Shown: positions 53,502 to 63,532, counted from the first letter of the stretch. The stretch: DNA of 64,000 nucleotides from Thermocoleostomius sinensis A174 (GCF_026802175.1 NZ_CP113797.1:248001-312000); one strand, 5' to 3'. Notes: generated by a model from the letters alone, not told the origin. Numbers and translations are program-made.

Positions 53502-54872
53502 CTATGCAACACCAACAAGCCAGTCAACTAACGAGAAATAAATTAAGAGTCCCAAAAAATCTTTGATTGTGGTGAGAAAGGGATCGGCACCCGTGGCGTG
53601 ATCAAATCCAGACCGTAATAGTATCCAAGGCAGCACCGCTCCTAATACCGCTCCTAGCAGTACTACTGCAAACAACGCTATCCCTACTGCCATTCCTAAT
53701 TGCGGTACATTATTCGGGATGCCTTGCCAGAAATACGCGATCGTACCGGCTGCTACTCCCAACACTAACCCAATCAGGGCCCCAATTGTTGCTTCGCGCA
53801 CCAGATACGGAAAAAACCGACTAGCGTCAATTTGTTCCCATGCCAGTCCTCGCGCAAAAATCGTGGTAGATTGAGTGCCAACATTTCCGCCCATGTCCAT
53901 GACCAAAGGAATGAAGATGGCGGCGGCAACAACTGTTTCCAAAGTGTCTTCAAATTGATCAATTACTCCTCCAACAATAAAACCACCAATTAAGGTGATC
54001 ACTAGAAACAACAGACGTAGTCGCATGGCGTACCAGATCGGCCCACTGACTAAACGCTGACTCCAAACCCGATCGCGTCCTCTTAGGTTTCCGCCTACTC
54101 CAGCTTTTGAGTAGGCGGCTTCAGTCGCCTCTTCATCGATCAAATCAATAATATCGTCAAAAGTAATAGCCCCGACTAATCGTCCTTCTTGATCGGTAAC
54201 GGGAATAGCTGGCAGATCGCAATCCTTCATCAGCTGAGCCGCCCGCACTTCGTGATCAACAACTCGCACCGCAATCTCTCCTTCAATCAACGTTTCGACG
54301 GCGGTATCAGGATGAGCTTTAATCAGAGTTGCTAACCAGGTATAGCCTCGATAGAAGCGTCCTTCGGTGAGGATAAATACCACTTGCAATTCATCGGAAC
54401 GTAGTCTGGAGTTCCGAACCACATGAACTGCCTCTCCTGCCGTAGAGTGGCTGCGAACAGCCAAGTAGCGAGGACTCATCAAGCGCCCTGCACTTCGTTC
54501 TGGATATCCCAGTAGAGTATTGATTGTTTGGCGAGAGTCAGGGCTGAGGTCGGCAATCAATCGCTTAGTGACTTTGGCAGGCAATTCTTCAAACAACTGG
54601 ACACGATCGTCTGGGTCAAGCGATTCAATTACTTCAATACTTTCGGGGTTCTCCATCGCTTGAATCAAATCGGCTTGCTCGTCAGGATTGAGGTATTCAA
54701 ACACTTCAATTGCCTTATTTTTACCAAGCAATCGAAAGGCTAGCACTCGCTTCTGATAGTCCACATCATTCAACAAGCGCGCCAACTCAAAGCTACTGAG
54801 TTGATTCACGGTTTGCTTGGTTGCTTCAACAGAGGGTTGCTCCAACAGTTGATTGAGAATGTTACTCCGCAT
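53502..54872 (-). CDS. mgtE: Magnesium transporter MgtE
   Basis: A 456-residue Mg2+ channel/transporter of the plasma membrane. The order is standard: MgtE N domain with helical repeats (residues about 15-130), a tandem CBS domain pair (about 135-255, MSPRYLAVRSHSTAGEAVHVV and DLPAIPVTDQEGRLVGAITFDDI), a connecting helix (EEATEAAYSKAG) and five transmembrane helices (about 285-455). In the known structure the CBS/N domains close the pore when Mg2+ is high. Asp-rich contacts such as DQFEDTLE are retained. ATG start. Convergent with the GH13 gene. Confidence 0.96.
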   Translation of the reverse strand: MRSNILNQLLEQPSVEATKQTVNQLSSFELARLLNDVDYQKRVLAFRLLGKNKAIEVFEYLNPDEQADLIQAMENPESIEVIESLDPDDRVQLFEELPAKVTKRLIADLSPDSRQTINTLLGYPERSAGRLMSPRYLAVRSHSTAGEAVHVVRNSRLRSDELQVVFILTEGRFYRGYTWLATLIKAHPDTAVETLIEGEIAVRVVDHEVRAAQLMKDCDLPAIPVTDQEGRLVGAITFDDIIDLIDEEATEAAYSKAGVGGNLRGRDRVWSQRLVSGPIWYAMRLRLLFLVITLIGGFIVGGVIDQFEDTLETVVAAAIFIPLVMDMGGNVGTQSTTIFARGLAWEQIDASRFFPYLVREATIGALIGLVLGVAAGTIAYFWQGIPNNVPQLGMAVGIALFAVVLLGAVLGAVLPWILLRSGFDHATGADPFLTTIKDFLGLLIYFSLVDWLVGVA

Positions 54873-55298
54873 AATTTGAGTTTAGGATTCATTGCTCGAT
54901 CTCAATAAGCTAGTGTTAGTCAATAAATGTGATTTGAAGATGACTGTAGTTTGAGCGGATGCATTGGAGTCCTACTGTAGACGGCAAAATTAGCCATACT
55001 GGAAGGATTGGTGAGTCGAATCGCTGCTGAAGAATATGACAAAACCAGAACAAAGGTGGGGTTTTGTTAAGAAAAGGCAATTCATCACTTTTCAGTCACA
55101 TTTGCCATTAATTCTGAGCCGTAAACTAGTCGATCGTATTGTTGTCAATGATACGTTAATCAGGCGTCGTGCTCATAGGGTTGACGCGCTCACGAGACCG
55201 ATTGAATGCAGTGAGAATGAGGGAAAATCTTATCTAGATTTAGCAACACTGAAAAAGTTAGTCACGACGTATGTTTTGAGGACTTTTGAGGAGAAATC
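54873..55298. other. Intergenic region between mgtE and the debranching-like gene
   Basis: Divergent spacer. An ORF at 55036-55329 overlaps the next gene and looks spurious. TTTTGAGGA occurs at 55274 and 55284; the second copy contributes to the GAGGAG ribosome site of the downstream gene. Confidence 0.45.
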
Positions 55299-57473
55299 AT
55301 GCAAATTAGTGTGGGTCCACCGATTCTAACGATTAACCACGGCAGTACCTTTATGGTAACGGATTTAGCCGGACAGATTCATCCCGAAGGGTACTTTGGC
55401 ATCTTCTGTGATGACACGCGATTTCTCAGCTATTACGCTTGCTATATTGATGGGCATGATTGGAATCGCCTAACATCGACGACTACAGCCTATTATGCTG
55501 CCCGTATTTACTTGTCCAATCCAAAATTCATCGCTAAAAATGGTGAGGTGGCGGAAGGAACGATATCTCTGATCATTAGCCGAGTTGTAGAGTCGGGGGT
55601 GCACGAAGAACTAGAATTAACAAATCACAGCCTCAATCCTGTAAGCTTTAATTTGGAAATTGCACTGCGATCGGACTTTGCAGACATTTTTGAAGTGGAA
55701 TCTCAGCAGTTTGTGCGGCGTGGGCGTATAGAAACTGAATGGAATGGTGAACGCCAAGAATTATCCACAACTTATACAAATACCAACTTCTTTCGCTGCA
55801 TTACCTACCGGGTGCGCGAGTGTGCATCACCAGTTCGCTATGCCAATGGACGCATTGTATTTGAAGTTACCTTAAAGCCAAATGAAACATGGAAGACCTA
55901 CGGAAAATATGTTCTAGCTGACAATGAACGTATTCAAGAACCACAAGATTATGATTATCAATCGGCAGTTGATCAACGTGTGATCAATACCGAAGTAGAG
56001 AAATTACACGATCAATGGCTGCGATCGGTTACACAATTAACCTCCTCCAGTGAAGGAGTTAACCATCTGTATCACCAATCCATTGAAGATCTAGGAGCAC
56101 TGCGGCTGTTTGATTACGATATGGGATCAGATATTTGGGTAGCAGCAGCAGGTGTGCCCAAGTTTGTCACCTTGTTTGGTCGCGATAGTCTGATTGTTAG
56201 CTTACAAACGATGATGGTGCATCCTAGCTTTGCGATCGGCGCACTCAAGCAGTTGGCACAATGGCAGGCAACCGAGGTTGATGAGTGGCGCGATGCAGAA
56301 CCCGGCAAAATTTTGCATGAGATCCGTCGTGGGGAACTCGCCTGTTCTCAACAAATCCCCCATACGCCCTATTATGGAACAGCCGACGCTACCCCGCTAT
56401 TTTTAATTACCCTGCACGAAGCCTGGAAATGGTTGGGCGAGGATGGATTGTTGCAGGAGCATCGGGATGTGATGCAGCGAGGGTTAGAGTGGATTGATTG
56501 CTATGGTGATCGCGATGGCGATGGCTTTCAAGAATATAAAACTCGTTCATCGAAAGGAATTGAAAATCAAGGTTGGAAAGATTCTGGGGATGCGATCGTC
56601 TATCCTGACGGTCAACAAGTATCACCGCCCATTGCGCTATGCGAGTTGCAAGGGTATGTCTTTGATGCGTGGCTACGCTCAGCCGAAATTTTTGATTATT
56701 GGGGTGAATTCGATCGGGCTGATGAACTGCGCACCAAGGCCAAGCACCTTCAGGCGCGCTTTGAGGAGCATTTTTGGTGTGACGATCTGGGCTTCTATGC
56801 GTTTGCTCTCGATTCAGAGAAACAGCCTGTTCGATCGATTGCCTCCAACGTTGGACATTGCCTCTGGAGCGGTATCGTCAGCCGCGATCGGGCCGCACAA
56901 GTCGCTAAGAAACTACTGCAACCAGAGATGTGGAGCGGTTGGGGCATTCGTACCCTCAGCACCACCAATGCTGCCTACAACCCGTTCTCCTACCACCGTG
57001 GCTCCATTTGGCCCCATGACAACAGCTTGATTGCAATGGGCTTGAAACGCTACGGCTTTGCATCTGAGGTGGCACAAGTTGCGGCTGGCATTTTTGAAGC
57101 TGCACAATACTTTAGCAGCGATCGATTGCCAGAGTTATTTGCTGGAATTGTGCGAGAACCGGGCGCTTTTCCTGTTCCCTATCGAGAAGCAAATGTACCA
57201 CAAGCGTGGGCGGCTGCTTCGGTTTTTCAGTTGCTTCAAGCCATGTTAGGAATACAGGCTGACGCGCCCCATCAACAACTATTGGTTGATCCAAATCTTC
57301 CTGACTGGTTGCCAGAGCTAACCCTACGTCGGATTGAGGTTGGCAATGCACAGGTCGATCTGAAGGTTTGGCGCGATGGTGATGAAACTCGCTGGGAGGC
57401 AACGGTGCGATCGGGGACGATCAATGTAGTAGCCCAGGTTAGCCCTAAACCCAACCAATCGACTGGGGGTTGA
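55299..57473 (+). CDS. Glycogen-debranching-enzyme-like protein (amylo-alpha-1,6-glucosidase)
   Basis: A 724-residue protein of the GDE type. The N-terminal beta domain (about 1-215, LTINHGSTFMVTDLAGQI to DTRFLSYYACYIDG) is the GDE_N_bis pattern; from about 240 an (alpha/alpha)6 barrel follows with family landmarks TLFGRDSLIVSLQTMMVHP, NQGWKDSGDAIVYPDG (catalytic acid region) and YHRGSIWPHDNSLIAMGL. These enzymes cut alpha-1,6 linked glucose from glycogen or related glucans. ATG at 55299 with GAGGAG about seven bases upstream. It lies past mgtE from the GH13 gene, giving a loose alpha-glucan cluster with the rhodopsin. Confidence 0.88.
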   Translation: MQISVGPPILTINHGSTFMVTDLAGQIHPEGYFGIFCDDTRFLSYYACYIDGHDWNRLTSTTTAYYAARIYLSNPKFIAKNGEVAEGTISLIISRVVESGVHEELELTNHSLNPVSFNLEIALRSDFADIFEVESQQFVRRGRIETEWNGERQELSTTYTNTNFFRCITYRVRECASPVRYANGRIVFEVTLKPNETWKTYGKYVLADNERIQEPQDYDYQSAVDQRVINTEVEKLHDQWLRSVTQLTSSSEGVNHLYHQSIEDLGALRLFDYDMGSDIWVAAAGVPKFVTLFGRDSLIVSLQTMMVHPSFAIGALKQLAQWQATEVDEWRDAEPGKILHEIRRGELACSQQIPHTPYYGTADATPLFLITLHEAWKWLGEDGLLQEHRDVMQRGLEWIDCYGDRDGDGFQEYKTRSSKGIENQGWKDSGDAIVYPDGQQVSPPIALCELQGYVFDAWLRSAEIFDYWGEFDRADELRTKAKHLQARFEEHFWCDDLGFYAFALDSEKQPVRSIASNVGHCLWSGIVSRDRAAQVAKKLLQPEMWSGWGIRTLSTTNAAYNPFSYHRGSIWPHDNSLIAMGLKRYGFASEVAQVAAGIFEAAQYFSSDRLPELFAGIVREPGAFPVPYREANVPQAWAAASVFQLLQAMLGIQADAPHQQLLVDPNLPDWLPELTLRRIEVGNAQVDLKVWRDGDETRWEATVRSGTINVVAQVSPKPNQSTGG

Positions 57474-57620
57474 AGCAAGCGGCATCTTGCTATGCATTGA
57501 ATTGACCGACTCCAATCCCCAAACCAAAGTCGTCGATTGCTCAAGGCGCTGCATGCACTGACATCGGCGGCAGTACAGAGAACGCAGGGACAATCAGACC
57601 GATCGCCCCTACAACATAGG

Positions 57621-58919
57621 TTAGAGATTGGACATCACCGATCGAGCCGCCTCCAAGGTGCGATCGATGTCTTCGTCGGTATGGGCCAGCGATGTAAAGC
57701 CTGCCTCAAACTGAGAAGGAGCCAGATAAACGCCCTGTTCCAACATGCCGCGATGGAAGCGCCCAAACTTGACCAAATCTGATTGCTTGGCATCGTCATA
57801 GTTGTGCACCGGGCCAGCGGTGAAGAAGAAACCAAACATACCGCTGATTTGCCCCCCGCACGCCGCATGACCGGTTTCTTGGGCAATTTGCAGCAGCCCA
57901 TCTGCCAGCTTTTTGGTGATGCGATCGAGATATTCGTAGCTGCCGGGACGCTGAAGCAATTCCAAGGTTTTGATGCCAGCCGTCATTGCCAAGGGGTTTC
58001 CCGACAGAGTTCCCGCTTGATACATTGGGCCAGCCGGAGCCACCATTTCCATAATATCCCGACGACCGCCATACGCTCCTACGGGTAACCCACCTCCGAT
58101 CACCTTGCCCATTGTGGTCAAATCGGGCGTGACACCAAAGCGTTCCTGAGCGCCACCGTAAGCAATGCGAAAGCCTGTCATCACTTCGTCAAATACCAAC
58201 AGCGCGCCGTGTTCTTTGGTAATTTCCCGCAGTCCTTCTAAAAATCCGGCATCGGGTGGAATAAATCCAGAGTTGCCAACAACAGGCTCTAGAATAACCC
58301 CAGCAATTTGATCCGGATTTTGGGCAAATAGCGCTTTGACCGCTTCTAGATCGTTGTAAGGCGCTGTGAGCGTATCGGCGGTAGTGGTTTTGGGTACGCC
58401 TGGCGAATCGGGCAGTCCTAGGGTGGCCACGCCGGAACCTGCCTTCACTAAAAACATATCCGCATGTCCGTGATAGCAGCCTTCAAACTTGATCACTTTG
58501 TCGCGTCCGGTGAAGGCCCGCATTAGGCGCAGCACCGCCATACAAGCTTCTGTCCCAGAGTTGACAAACCGCACCATCTCCACGCTAGGCACAGCATTGA
58601 TCACCATTTCCGCCAGCACATTTTCTAAATAGCAGGGTGCACCAAAGCTGGTTCCGTTCTCCAGTGCTTCCTTCAGCGCTGCAATTACTTCGGGATGGGC
58701 ATGGCCGCAAATCGCTGGACCCCAACTGCCAACATAATCAATGTATTGATTGCCGTCTACGTCCCAGATGTAAGCGCCTTTGACGCGATCGAACACGATC
58801 GGCTGTCCGCCCACTGACTTAAACGCTCGCACAGGCGAATTGACTCCACCAGGCAGCAGTTTTTGAGCCGCTGCAAAAATTTCTTCTGATTTGATGGTTT
58901 TAAGCGTCGTAGTAACCAA
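57621..58919 (-). CDS. hemL: Glutamate-1-semialdehyde 2,1-aminomutase
   Basis: HemL converts glutamate-1-semialdehyde to 5-aminolevulinate, the last step of the C5 route feeding chlorophyll, haem and bilins. The 432-residue PLP enzyme has the cofactor lysine K272 in [15 protein letters not shown], the cofactor contact NSGTEACM and DEVMTGFR. The reading frame starts at a TTG (58919); upstream sits AGGAGAG about eight bases away, and the N-terminus ([20 protein letters not shown]) matches homologues, so TTG initiation is well supported. It converges on the debranching-like gene. Confidence 0.97.
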   Translation of the reverse strand: MVTTTLKTIKSEEIFAAAQKLLPGGVNSPVRAFKSVGGQPIVFDRVKGAYIWDVDGNQYIDYVGSWGPAICGHAHPEVIAALKEALENGTSFGAPCYLENVLAEMVINAVPSVEMVRFVNSGTEACMAVLRLMRAFTGRDKVIKFEGCYHGHADMFLVKAGSGVATLGLPDSPGVPKTTTADTLTAPYNDLEAVKALFAQNPDQIAGVILEPVVGNSGFIPPDAGFLEGLREITKEHGALLVFDEVMTGFRIAYGGAQERFGVTPDLTTMGKVIGGGLPVGAYGGRRDIMEMVAPAGPMYQAGTLSGNPLAMTAGIKTLELLQRPGSYEYLDRITKKLADGLLQIAQETGHAACGGQISGMFGFFFTAGPVHNYDDAKQSDLVKFGRFHRGMLEQGVYLAPSQFEAGFTSLAHTDEDIDRTLEAARSVMSNL

Positions 58920-59304
58920 AATTCTCTCCTCTTATACGTTCAACCTAATCCATTCAACTGAAATGAGTTACGGGTACACAATCACAGCGATAGTCATTGT
59001 CGCTAGAGCCATAGACTATCAGTCTAAAGCAATCGCCGCGACAAGATGCAGGCTCATCGACTGAATTGACGCTCAATCAATGTTCCCACTCACTCACCGC
59101 CAATAGCCTCTGCATCATAGCCAATCACCCTACTTGGACAGTTTGCCGTGATCGGGTTAGGCTGTCGATCGCCTTTCTCTTTTTCTTAAGATTTTTATTG
59201 CTTAATTCCCTCAACACCAAAAATATTTACAGAGAGATCGCAGTGCAAGCGTATTAAAGTGCAGACGTACTGTTATCTTAGGATCACAGGTTTTGCTGAC
59301 ACTG
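58920..59304. other. Intergenic region between hemL and sbcC
   Basis: Divergent promoter region. It contains the hemL ribosome site next to 58920 and short rightward ORFs without protein-like character. No RNA gene seen. Confidence 0.45.
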
Positions 59305-62300
59305 GTGATTCCACAACAACTGACGCTGAAAAATTTTTTGAGCTATCGAGAGGCAACGTTAGATTTTCGCGGTTTTCACGTTGCCTGTATTTGTGGTGCC
59401 AATGGAGCCGGGAAATCGTCGCTGTTAGAGGCGATCGTGTGGGCAATTTGGGGGCAAGGACGCGCCACTGACGATGATGTGATTCATCTGGGCGTCACCG
59501 AAACCTTGGTGGATTTTATTTTTCAGTATCAGCATCAAACCTACCGGGTAATTCGATCGCGTCAACGAGGACACGCCACCACTCTAGAATTCCAGATTCG
59601 CACACCCAACGGGTTTCGCAGCATCACCGAAAAAGGCGTCCGCGCCACTCAGCAATTGATCTTGCAGCACCTGCGGCTAGACTATGACACGTTCATCAAC
59701 TCAGCCTATCTACGGCAAGGTCGAGCCGATGAGTTTATGCTGAAACGCCCTAGTGAGCGTAAACAAATCTTGTCAGATCTGCTGAAGCTAGAACAGTACG
59801 ATCACTTGGCCGAACAAGCTAGAGAACAAGCCAGACACCTGAAAGCGGAAATTAACGTTTTGGAGCAATCCTTGGACAGGTTGGCTGAACAATTGCAGCA
59901 AGAAGAAGCATTGGCGATCGAGCAAGCCCAAGGGCAAGCCAGGTTGCAACAATTGCAGCAGCAGCAACAGACCGATGAAACTCAATTGCGACGACTCTAC
60001 CACTTGCAACAGCAGCGCCAAGCCGGGTTTCAACAACTGCAATTACAACAGCAGCAGCAAGAGCACCTGATGCAGGACTGTCAACGGGTGCAGCAAGAAC
60101 TAGCCGCCGCTCAGCAACAACAACGCCAGTTGGAAATCCTTCTGCAAGATGCAGAAACGATCGCCACGCACTATGCCCAATTCCAGCGATTGCAAGCCGA
60201 AGAAGAAGTTCAAAGCGCCAAGTTTCAGGCTCAACAGGTCGCCCTAGCCAAACGCCAGCAACTTCAGCAGCAGCAAGCCGACCACCAGCACGCCCTGCAA
60301 GATCAACGACGGCAGGCCCAAGCTCAACTCGATGCCATTCATCAACAACAGCAAGATATCCGCCAAACCCTAGAGAAAACCGCAGACGTAGAAGCCGCGC
60401 TAGAACAGTTGCGCCAAGCCAGAGCGCGATTGAGCGAATTGGACGGGCTGCAAATGAAAGCAACCCCGCTGATGCAACGACGACAACAGGTGCAAACCCA
60501 ACTCGATCGAGTACAGGCTCGGCTACAAGCACGCCTAGAAGAATTGCAACGATTAGCCGATCGCTTACAGCAGCAGCAACAGCAGCAACCCCAGCTTCAA
60601 CAAGCGGTTCAATCGATCACCAATCAAATTCAGCATCTAGAAACCCGACGGGCATATCAACAGCAAGTCCGAGAAAAAGGCATGGAGCGACGGGCATTTT
60701 TAGAACGTCTGCAAGAACAGCAGCGCGAATGTGAACGCGGCATTGCGGAACTTGATCACAAAATTGCTATGCTATCGAAACGCGGAACGGTGGAACTCGC
60801 TCATGCAGAGGTCAGTCATGGGGCTGAAACGTCGGATGAACCAGAAGTCGAGGCGGCAGCCAGTACAACTGGGTTGCTCACCCTGGAATCTCCTCGTACT
60901 GTAACAGCAACTCCTCACGCTTACCCACCCTGTCCACTGTGCGATCGCCCTTTGGATCAACACCATTGGCAAGTTGTGTTAGACCATCATCGTCATGAAC
61001 AGCGAGAATTGCATCATCAACTGTGGGTAATTCGAGAACAACTCACTACCTCCGATCGCGAAATTCGGATTTTGCGGCAAGAGTACCGCGATGTAGATAA
61101 AGAATTATCGCCCTATGCTGGTCTATTGGAACGAAGAGGACAATTACAGCAACAGCTACAGGATGTTCAACTGGAACAAAATCGACTTGAGCAAATTACC
61201 GCTGAAATTCAGACGCTGGAACAAACTCTTCAACAGCAAACCTTTGCAACGGAACTGCACGAAGAATTGCAATTGCTCGATCGCAGCTTGAATCAGTTGA
61301 ACTATGATGATAGAGATCACGCCCTAATTCGCGGAGAAGTCGATCGCTGGCGCTGGGCCGAAATTAAACATGCCGAAATTAAACAAGCTCAACGTCGCTG
61401 GAATCAACTCAGTGAACAAATTCCAGCCCTTGAACAAACAATCGCCACCTTAGATCAACAACTGCAAACACTTTCAACCTCACCATTGCAGCAACAAATC
61501 TATGAACTCGATCGTCATCTCGCTGCGATTGACTATTCCATTGAACATCACACTGCATTGCGACAATCGTTGCGACAAGCTCAAACCTGGCAGTTGCGCT
61601 ATCAAGAACTTTTACAGGCTCAGAATAACTATCCCCACATGCAGCAAAAAGTGCGGGAACTGACTGATTTGTGGGTGCAACGAACTCAAACCCTTCAGCA
61701 ACTTCGTTTACAAGAAGCATCCCTCGCGGCGCAACTTCAGCAAACCCCAGATCCCACTGAGCAACTGCATATCCTTGAACACCAGATGCAGCAACGCCGA
61801 ATCGATCTCGATCGGCAGTTGGCCGATTTAGGACGGCTTCAACAACAGCAACAACAGCTAGAGTGGGTGAAAGAACAACATGCAACCCTCAGTACACAAA
61901 TACAAACAGCGCGACGGCAATATCGCATCCATCAAGAGCTAACCCAAGCCTTTGGTCGCAATGGCATTCAAGCGCTGATGATTGAAAATGTATTGCCGCA
62001 ACTAGAAGCTGAAACCAACCAAATTTTGGGACGCCTCAGCGCAAATCAGTTACACGTACAGTTTGTGACGCAACGAGCCAAGCGCAGCGGTTCGGCTCGC
62101 AGTTCAGACAAATTAATCGACACCCTTGACATCTTGATTAGCGACATGCAAGGCACTCGGCCTTATGAAACCTATTCAGGCGGGGAAGCCTTTCGCGTCA
62201 ATTTTGCGATTCGTTTGGCTTTGGCTCGACTATTGGCCCAACGATCGGGCATGGCCTTGCAACTATTGATTGTAGATGAAGGATTTGGCACCCAAGATGA

Positions 62301-62460
62301 AGCAGGTTGCGATCGGCTAATTGGGGCACTGAATGCGATTGCCCCCGATTTTGCCTGTATTCTAGCGGTGACTCATATGCCCCATTTGAAAGAAGCGTTT
62401 CAAACCCGCATTGAAGTCTACAAAACCGATCGCGGATCGCAGTTGCGGTTGGTTAGTTAG
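59305..62460 (+). CDS. sbcC: Exonuclease SbcC (Rad50-type ATPase with zinc hook)
   Basis: A 1051-residue SMC-type ATPase that, with the SbcD nuclease, opens hairpins and trims DNA ends. Walker A is GANGAGKSS near the N-terminus; the signature YSGGEAFRVNFAIRLALARLL and Walker B LLIVDEGFGTQDEAG lie near the C-terminus. Between are two very long Gln-rich coiled coils joined by the zinc hook CPLC (residues 543-546). The start is read as GTG 59305 (MIPQQLTLKNFLSYREA), the form seen in homologues; a TTG at 59293 is in frame. sbcD is not adjacent. A second, hookless relative is encoded at 19856. Confidence 0.95.
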   Translation: MIPQQLTLKNFLSYREATLDFRGFHVACICGANGAGKSSLLEAIVWAIWGQGRATDDDVIHLGVTETLVDFIFQYQHQTYRVIRSRQRGHATTLEFQIRTPNGFRSITEKGVRATQQLILQHLRLDYDTFINSAYLRQGRADEFMLKRPSERKQILSDLLKLEQYDHLAEQAREQARHLKAEINVLEQSLDRLAEQLQQEEALAIEQAQGQARLQQLQQQQQTDETQLRRLYHLQQQRQAGFQQLQLQQQQQEHLMQDCQRVQQELAAAQQQQRQLEILLQDAETIATHYAQFQRLQAEEEVQSAKFQAQQVALAKRQQLQQQQADHQHALQDQRRQAQAQLDAIHQQQQDIRQTLEKTADVEAALEQLRQARARLSELDGLQMKATPLMQRRQQVQTQLDRVQARLQARLEELQRLADRLQQQQQQQPQLQQAVQSITNQIQHLETRRAYQQQVREKGMERRAFLERLQEQQRECERGIAELDHKIAMLSKRGTVELAHAEVSHGAETSDEPEVEAAASTTGLLTLESPRTVTATPHAYPPCPLCDRPLDQHHWQVVLDHHRHEQRELHHQLWVIREQLTTSDREIRILRQEYRDVDKELSPYAGLLERRGQLQQQLQDVQLEQNRLEQITAEIQTLEQTLQQQTFATELHEELQLLDRSLNQLNYDDRDHALIRGEVDRWRWAEIKHAEIKQAQRRWNQLSEQIPALEQTIATLDQQLQTLSTSPLQQQIYELDRHLAAIDYSIEHHTALRQSLRQAQTWQLRYQELLQAQNNYPHMQQKVRELTDLWVQRTQTLQQLRLQEASLAAQLQQTPDPTEQLHILEHQMQQRRIDLDRQLADLGRLQQQQQQLEWVKEQHATLSTQIQTARRQYRIHQELTQAFGRNGIQALMIENVLPQLEAETNQILGRLSANQLHVQFVTQRAKRSGSARSSDKLIDTLDILISDMQGTRPYETYSGGEAFRVNFAIRLALARLLAQRSGMALQLLIVDEGFGTQDEAGCDRLIGALNAIAPDFACILAVTHMPHLKEAFQTRIEVYKTDRGSQLRLVS

Positions 62461-62613
62461 CTATTTACCCCAAGCCTAAGGCTTTCTCTCGCTTCGCCCC
62501 CTACGGTATACTCAGACCATCAACAAATCTGGGTTTTACGGGTGTGAAAAGGGTTTAGCTAGGTCTTTAAGCTGATGATACAGCACCCCCTACCTCATTA
62601 GGTAATGCTGTTA

Positions 62614-62691
62614 CTTGTGTTCAACCTTGTGTTCAACTTCGTGTTCAGCGAAAACAAAGAACACGTTGTTTATATTAGGTTTGTTTATATT
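62614..62691. repeat. Two tandem repeats upstream of a hypothetical gene
   Basis: CTTGTGTTCAAC twice plus a third diverged copy TTCGTGTTCAGC (62614-62649, 12-bp period), then TTGTTTATATT twice at a 15-bp period (62666-62676, 62681-62691). All lie within 90 bp before the start of the next gene. Confidence 0.9.
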
Positions 62692-62703
62692 TAAGGTGCG
62701 ATT

Positions 62704-63333
62704 GTGATCAGAACCAAACTTGTTGAATTATCCACTATTGAAGCCGTCGCCTATCGCCAAAAACTGCGAGACGGCAAAGCAGGAATCGTGATTTTGCGCT
62801 ATGACTCTGACCAACCTGGCTTAGCATCGGTGAATCGGCGAGCAGGCACGCCTGAACCCGCTGCCAATACTAATCTTGAGGTCTTTCCATTAGAAGCCTT
62901 TCAAGAAGCAATTGAACTGACGTCTGGAATGCCCTACTCCCGTCGGGGCGCTGTGAAGCTGAGTGGTCGTCAAGCTGAAGAGAAACCAGAGGACGCATCG
63001 CCAGAGGAAGTGGCAACGGTTGATAGCGCTGAATATGAAGCGATCGTCAAAGCTTACACCAACAAAAAAGGAGAATTGTCCTACGATCTGTTAAACAAGG
63101 ATTTTATCCAGTTTGCGAAGTCCAGCAAAATTGTTGCTGATATGGTGGCAAACCGGGCATCGGTAGACGAAATCCGAGAGCACGTTCTCAAGGTGAAACT
63201 AGAGTCGCTAACAGGCAACCGCGATTTAACCGCGGCGCAAACGAACCGAATTGTGGAAATGCTGGATGAAGTCAGCCCTCGCTATGTGTTTCGCGAACTA
63301 AACGACGAGATTATTAGAATGCTCAGTCGTTAG
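62704..63333 (+). CDS. Conserved cyanobacterial hypothetical protein
   Basis: A 209-residue soluble protein. The first half is mixed (MIRTKLVELSTIEAVAYRQK, then a stretch with acidic linker EEKPEDASPEEVATVD), the second half all helical (YEAIVKAYTNKKGELSYDLL to PRYVFRELNDEIIRMLSR). No known domain, no membrane segment, no cysteine. The GTG start has AAGG eight bases upstream. Two tandem repeats precede it. Function unknown. Confidence 0.72.
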   Translation: MIRTKLVELSTIEAVAYRQKLRDGKAGIVILRYDSDQPGLASVNRRAGTPEPAANTNLEVFPLEAFQEAIELTSGMPYSRRGAVKLSGRQAEEKPEDASPEEVATVDSAEYEAIVKAYTNKKGELSYDLLNKDFIQFAKSSKIVADMVANRASVDEIREHVLKVKLESLTGNRDLTAAQTNRIVEMLDEVSPRYVFRELNDEIIRMLSR

Positions 63334-63387
63334 AGGCTGCTCGGCCAATATTGGGAAACGATCTAAGCGAGCCTGGTCACGTTTGTC

Positions 63388-63482
63388 GCCCTCACCTAAA
63401 ATCCCTCGCCCTCACAGGGTCAGGGACTTCGCTCCGGCTCCCGGCTCCTCGCTTAGGAGCCGAGGGTGAGGATGAGGGTGAG
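63388..63482. repeat. G/C-rich palindromic intergenic element
   Basis: The core is a perfect 8-bp inverted repeat, CGGCTCCT (63442-63449) and AGGAGCCG (63455-63462), loop CGCTT. Outer arms are rich in CCCTCGCCCTCAC on the left and GAGGGTGAGGATGAGGGTGAG on the right, read in parts, so the whole can fold as one long imperfect hairpin. It resembles the small mobile palindromes spread between cyanobacterial genes. Confidence 0.7.
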
Positions 63483-63532
63483 ACTGGCAACCGTGATGTG
63501 CCTCAACGAGCGATGCGTCTAGCCAAATGGGT

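Noticed and set aside
55036-55329. Rightward ORF before the debranching-like gene
   Set aside because: It runs into the start of a well-supported gene in another frame and has no recognisable content.
59066-59257. Rightward ORF between hemL and sbcC
   Set aside because: Low-complexity hydrophobic and polar mix, no ribosome site, in a divergent promoter region.
59852-60532. Long leftward ORF inside sbcC
   Set aside because: Same artefact of coiled-coil codon use.
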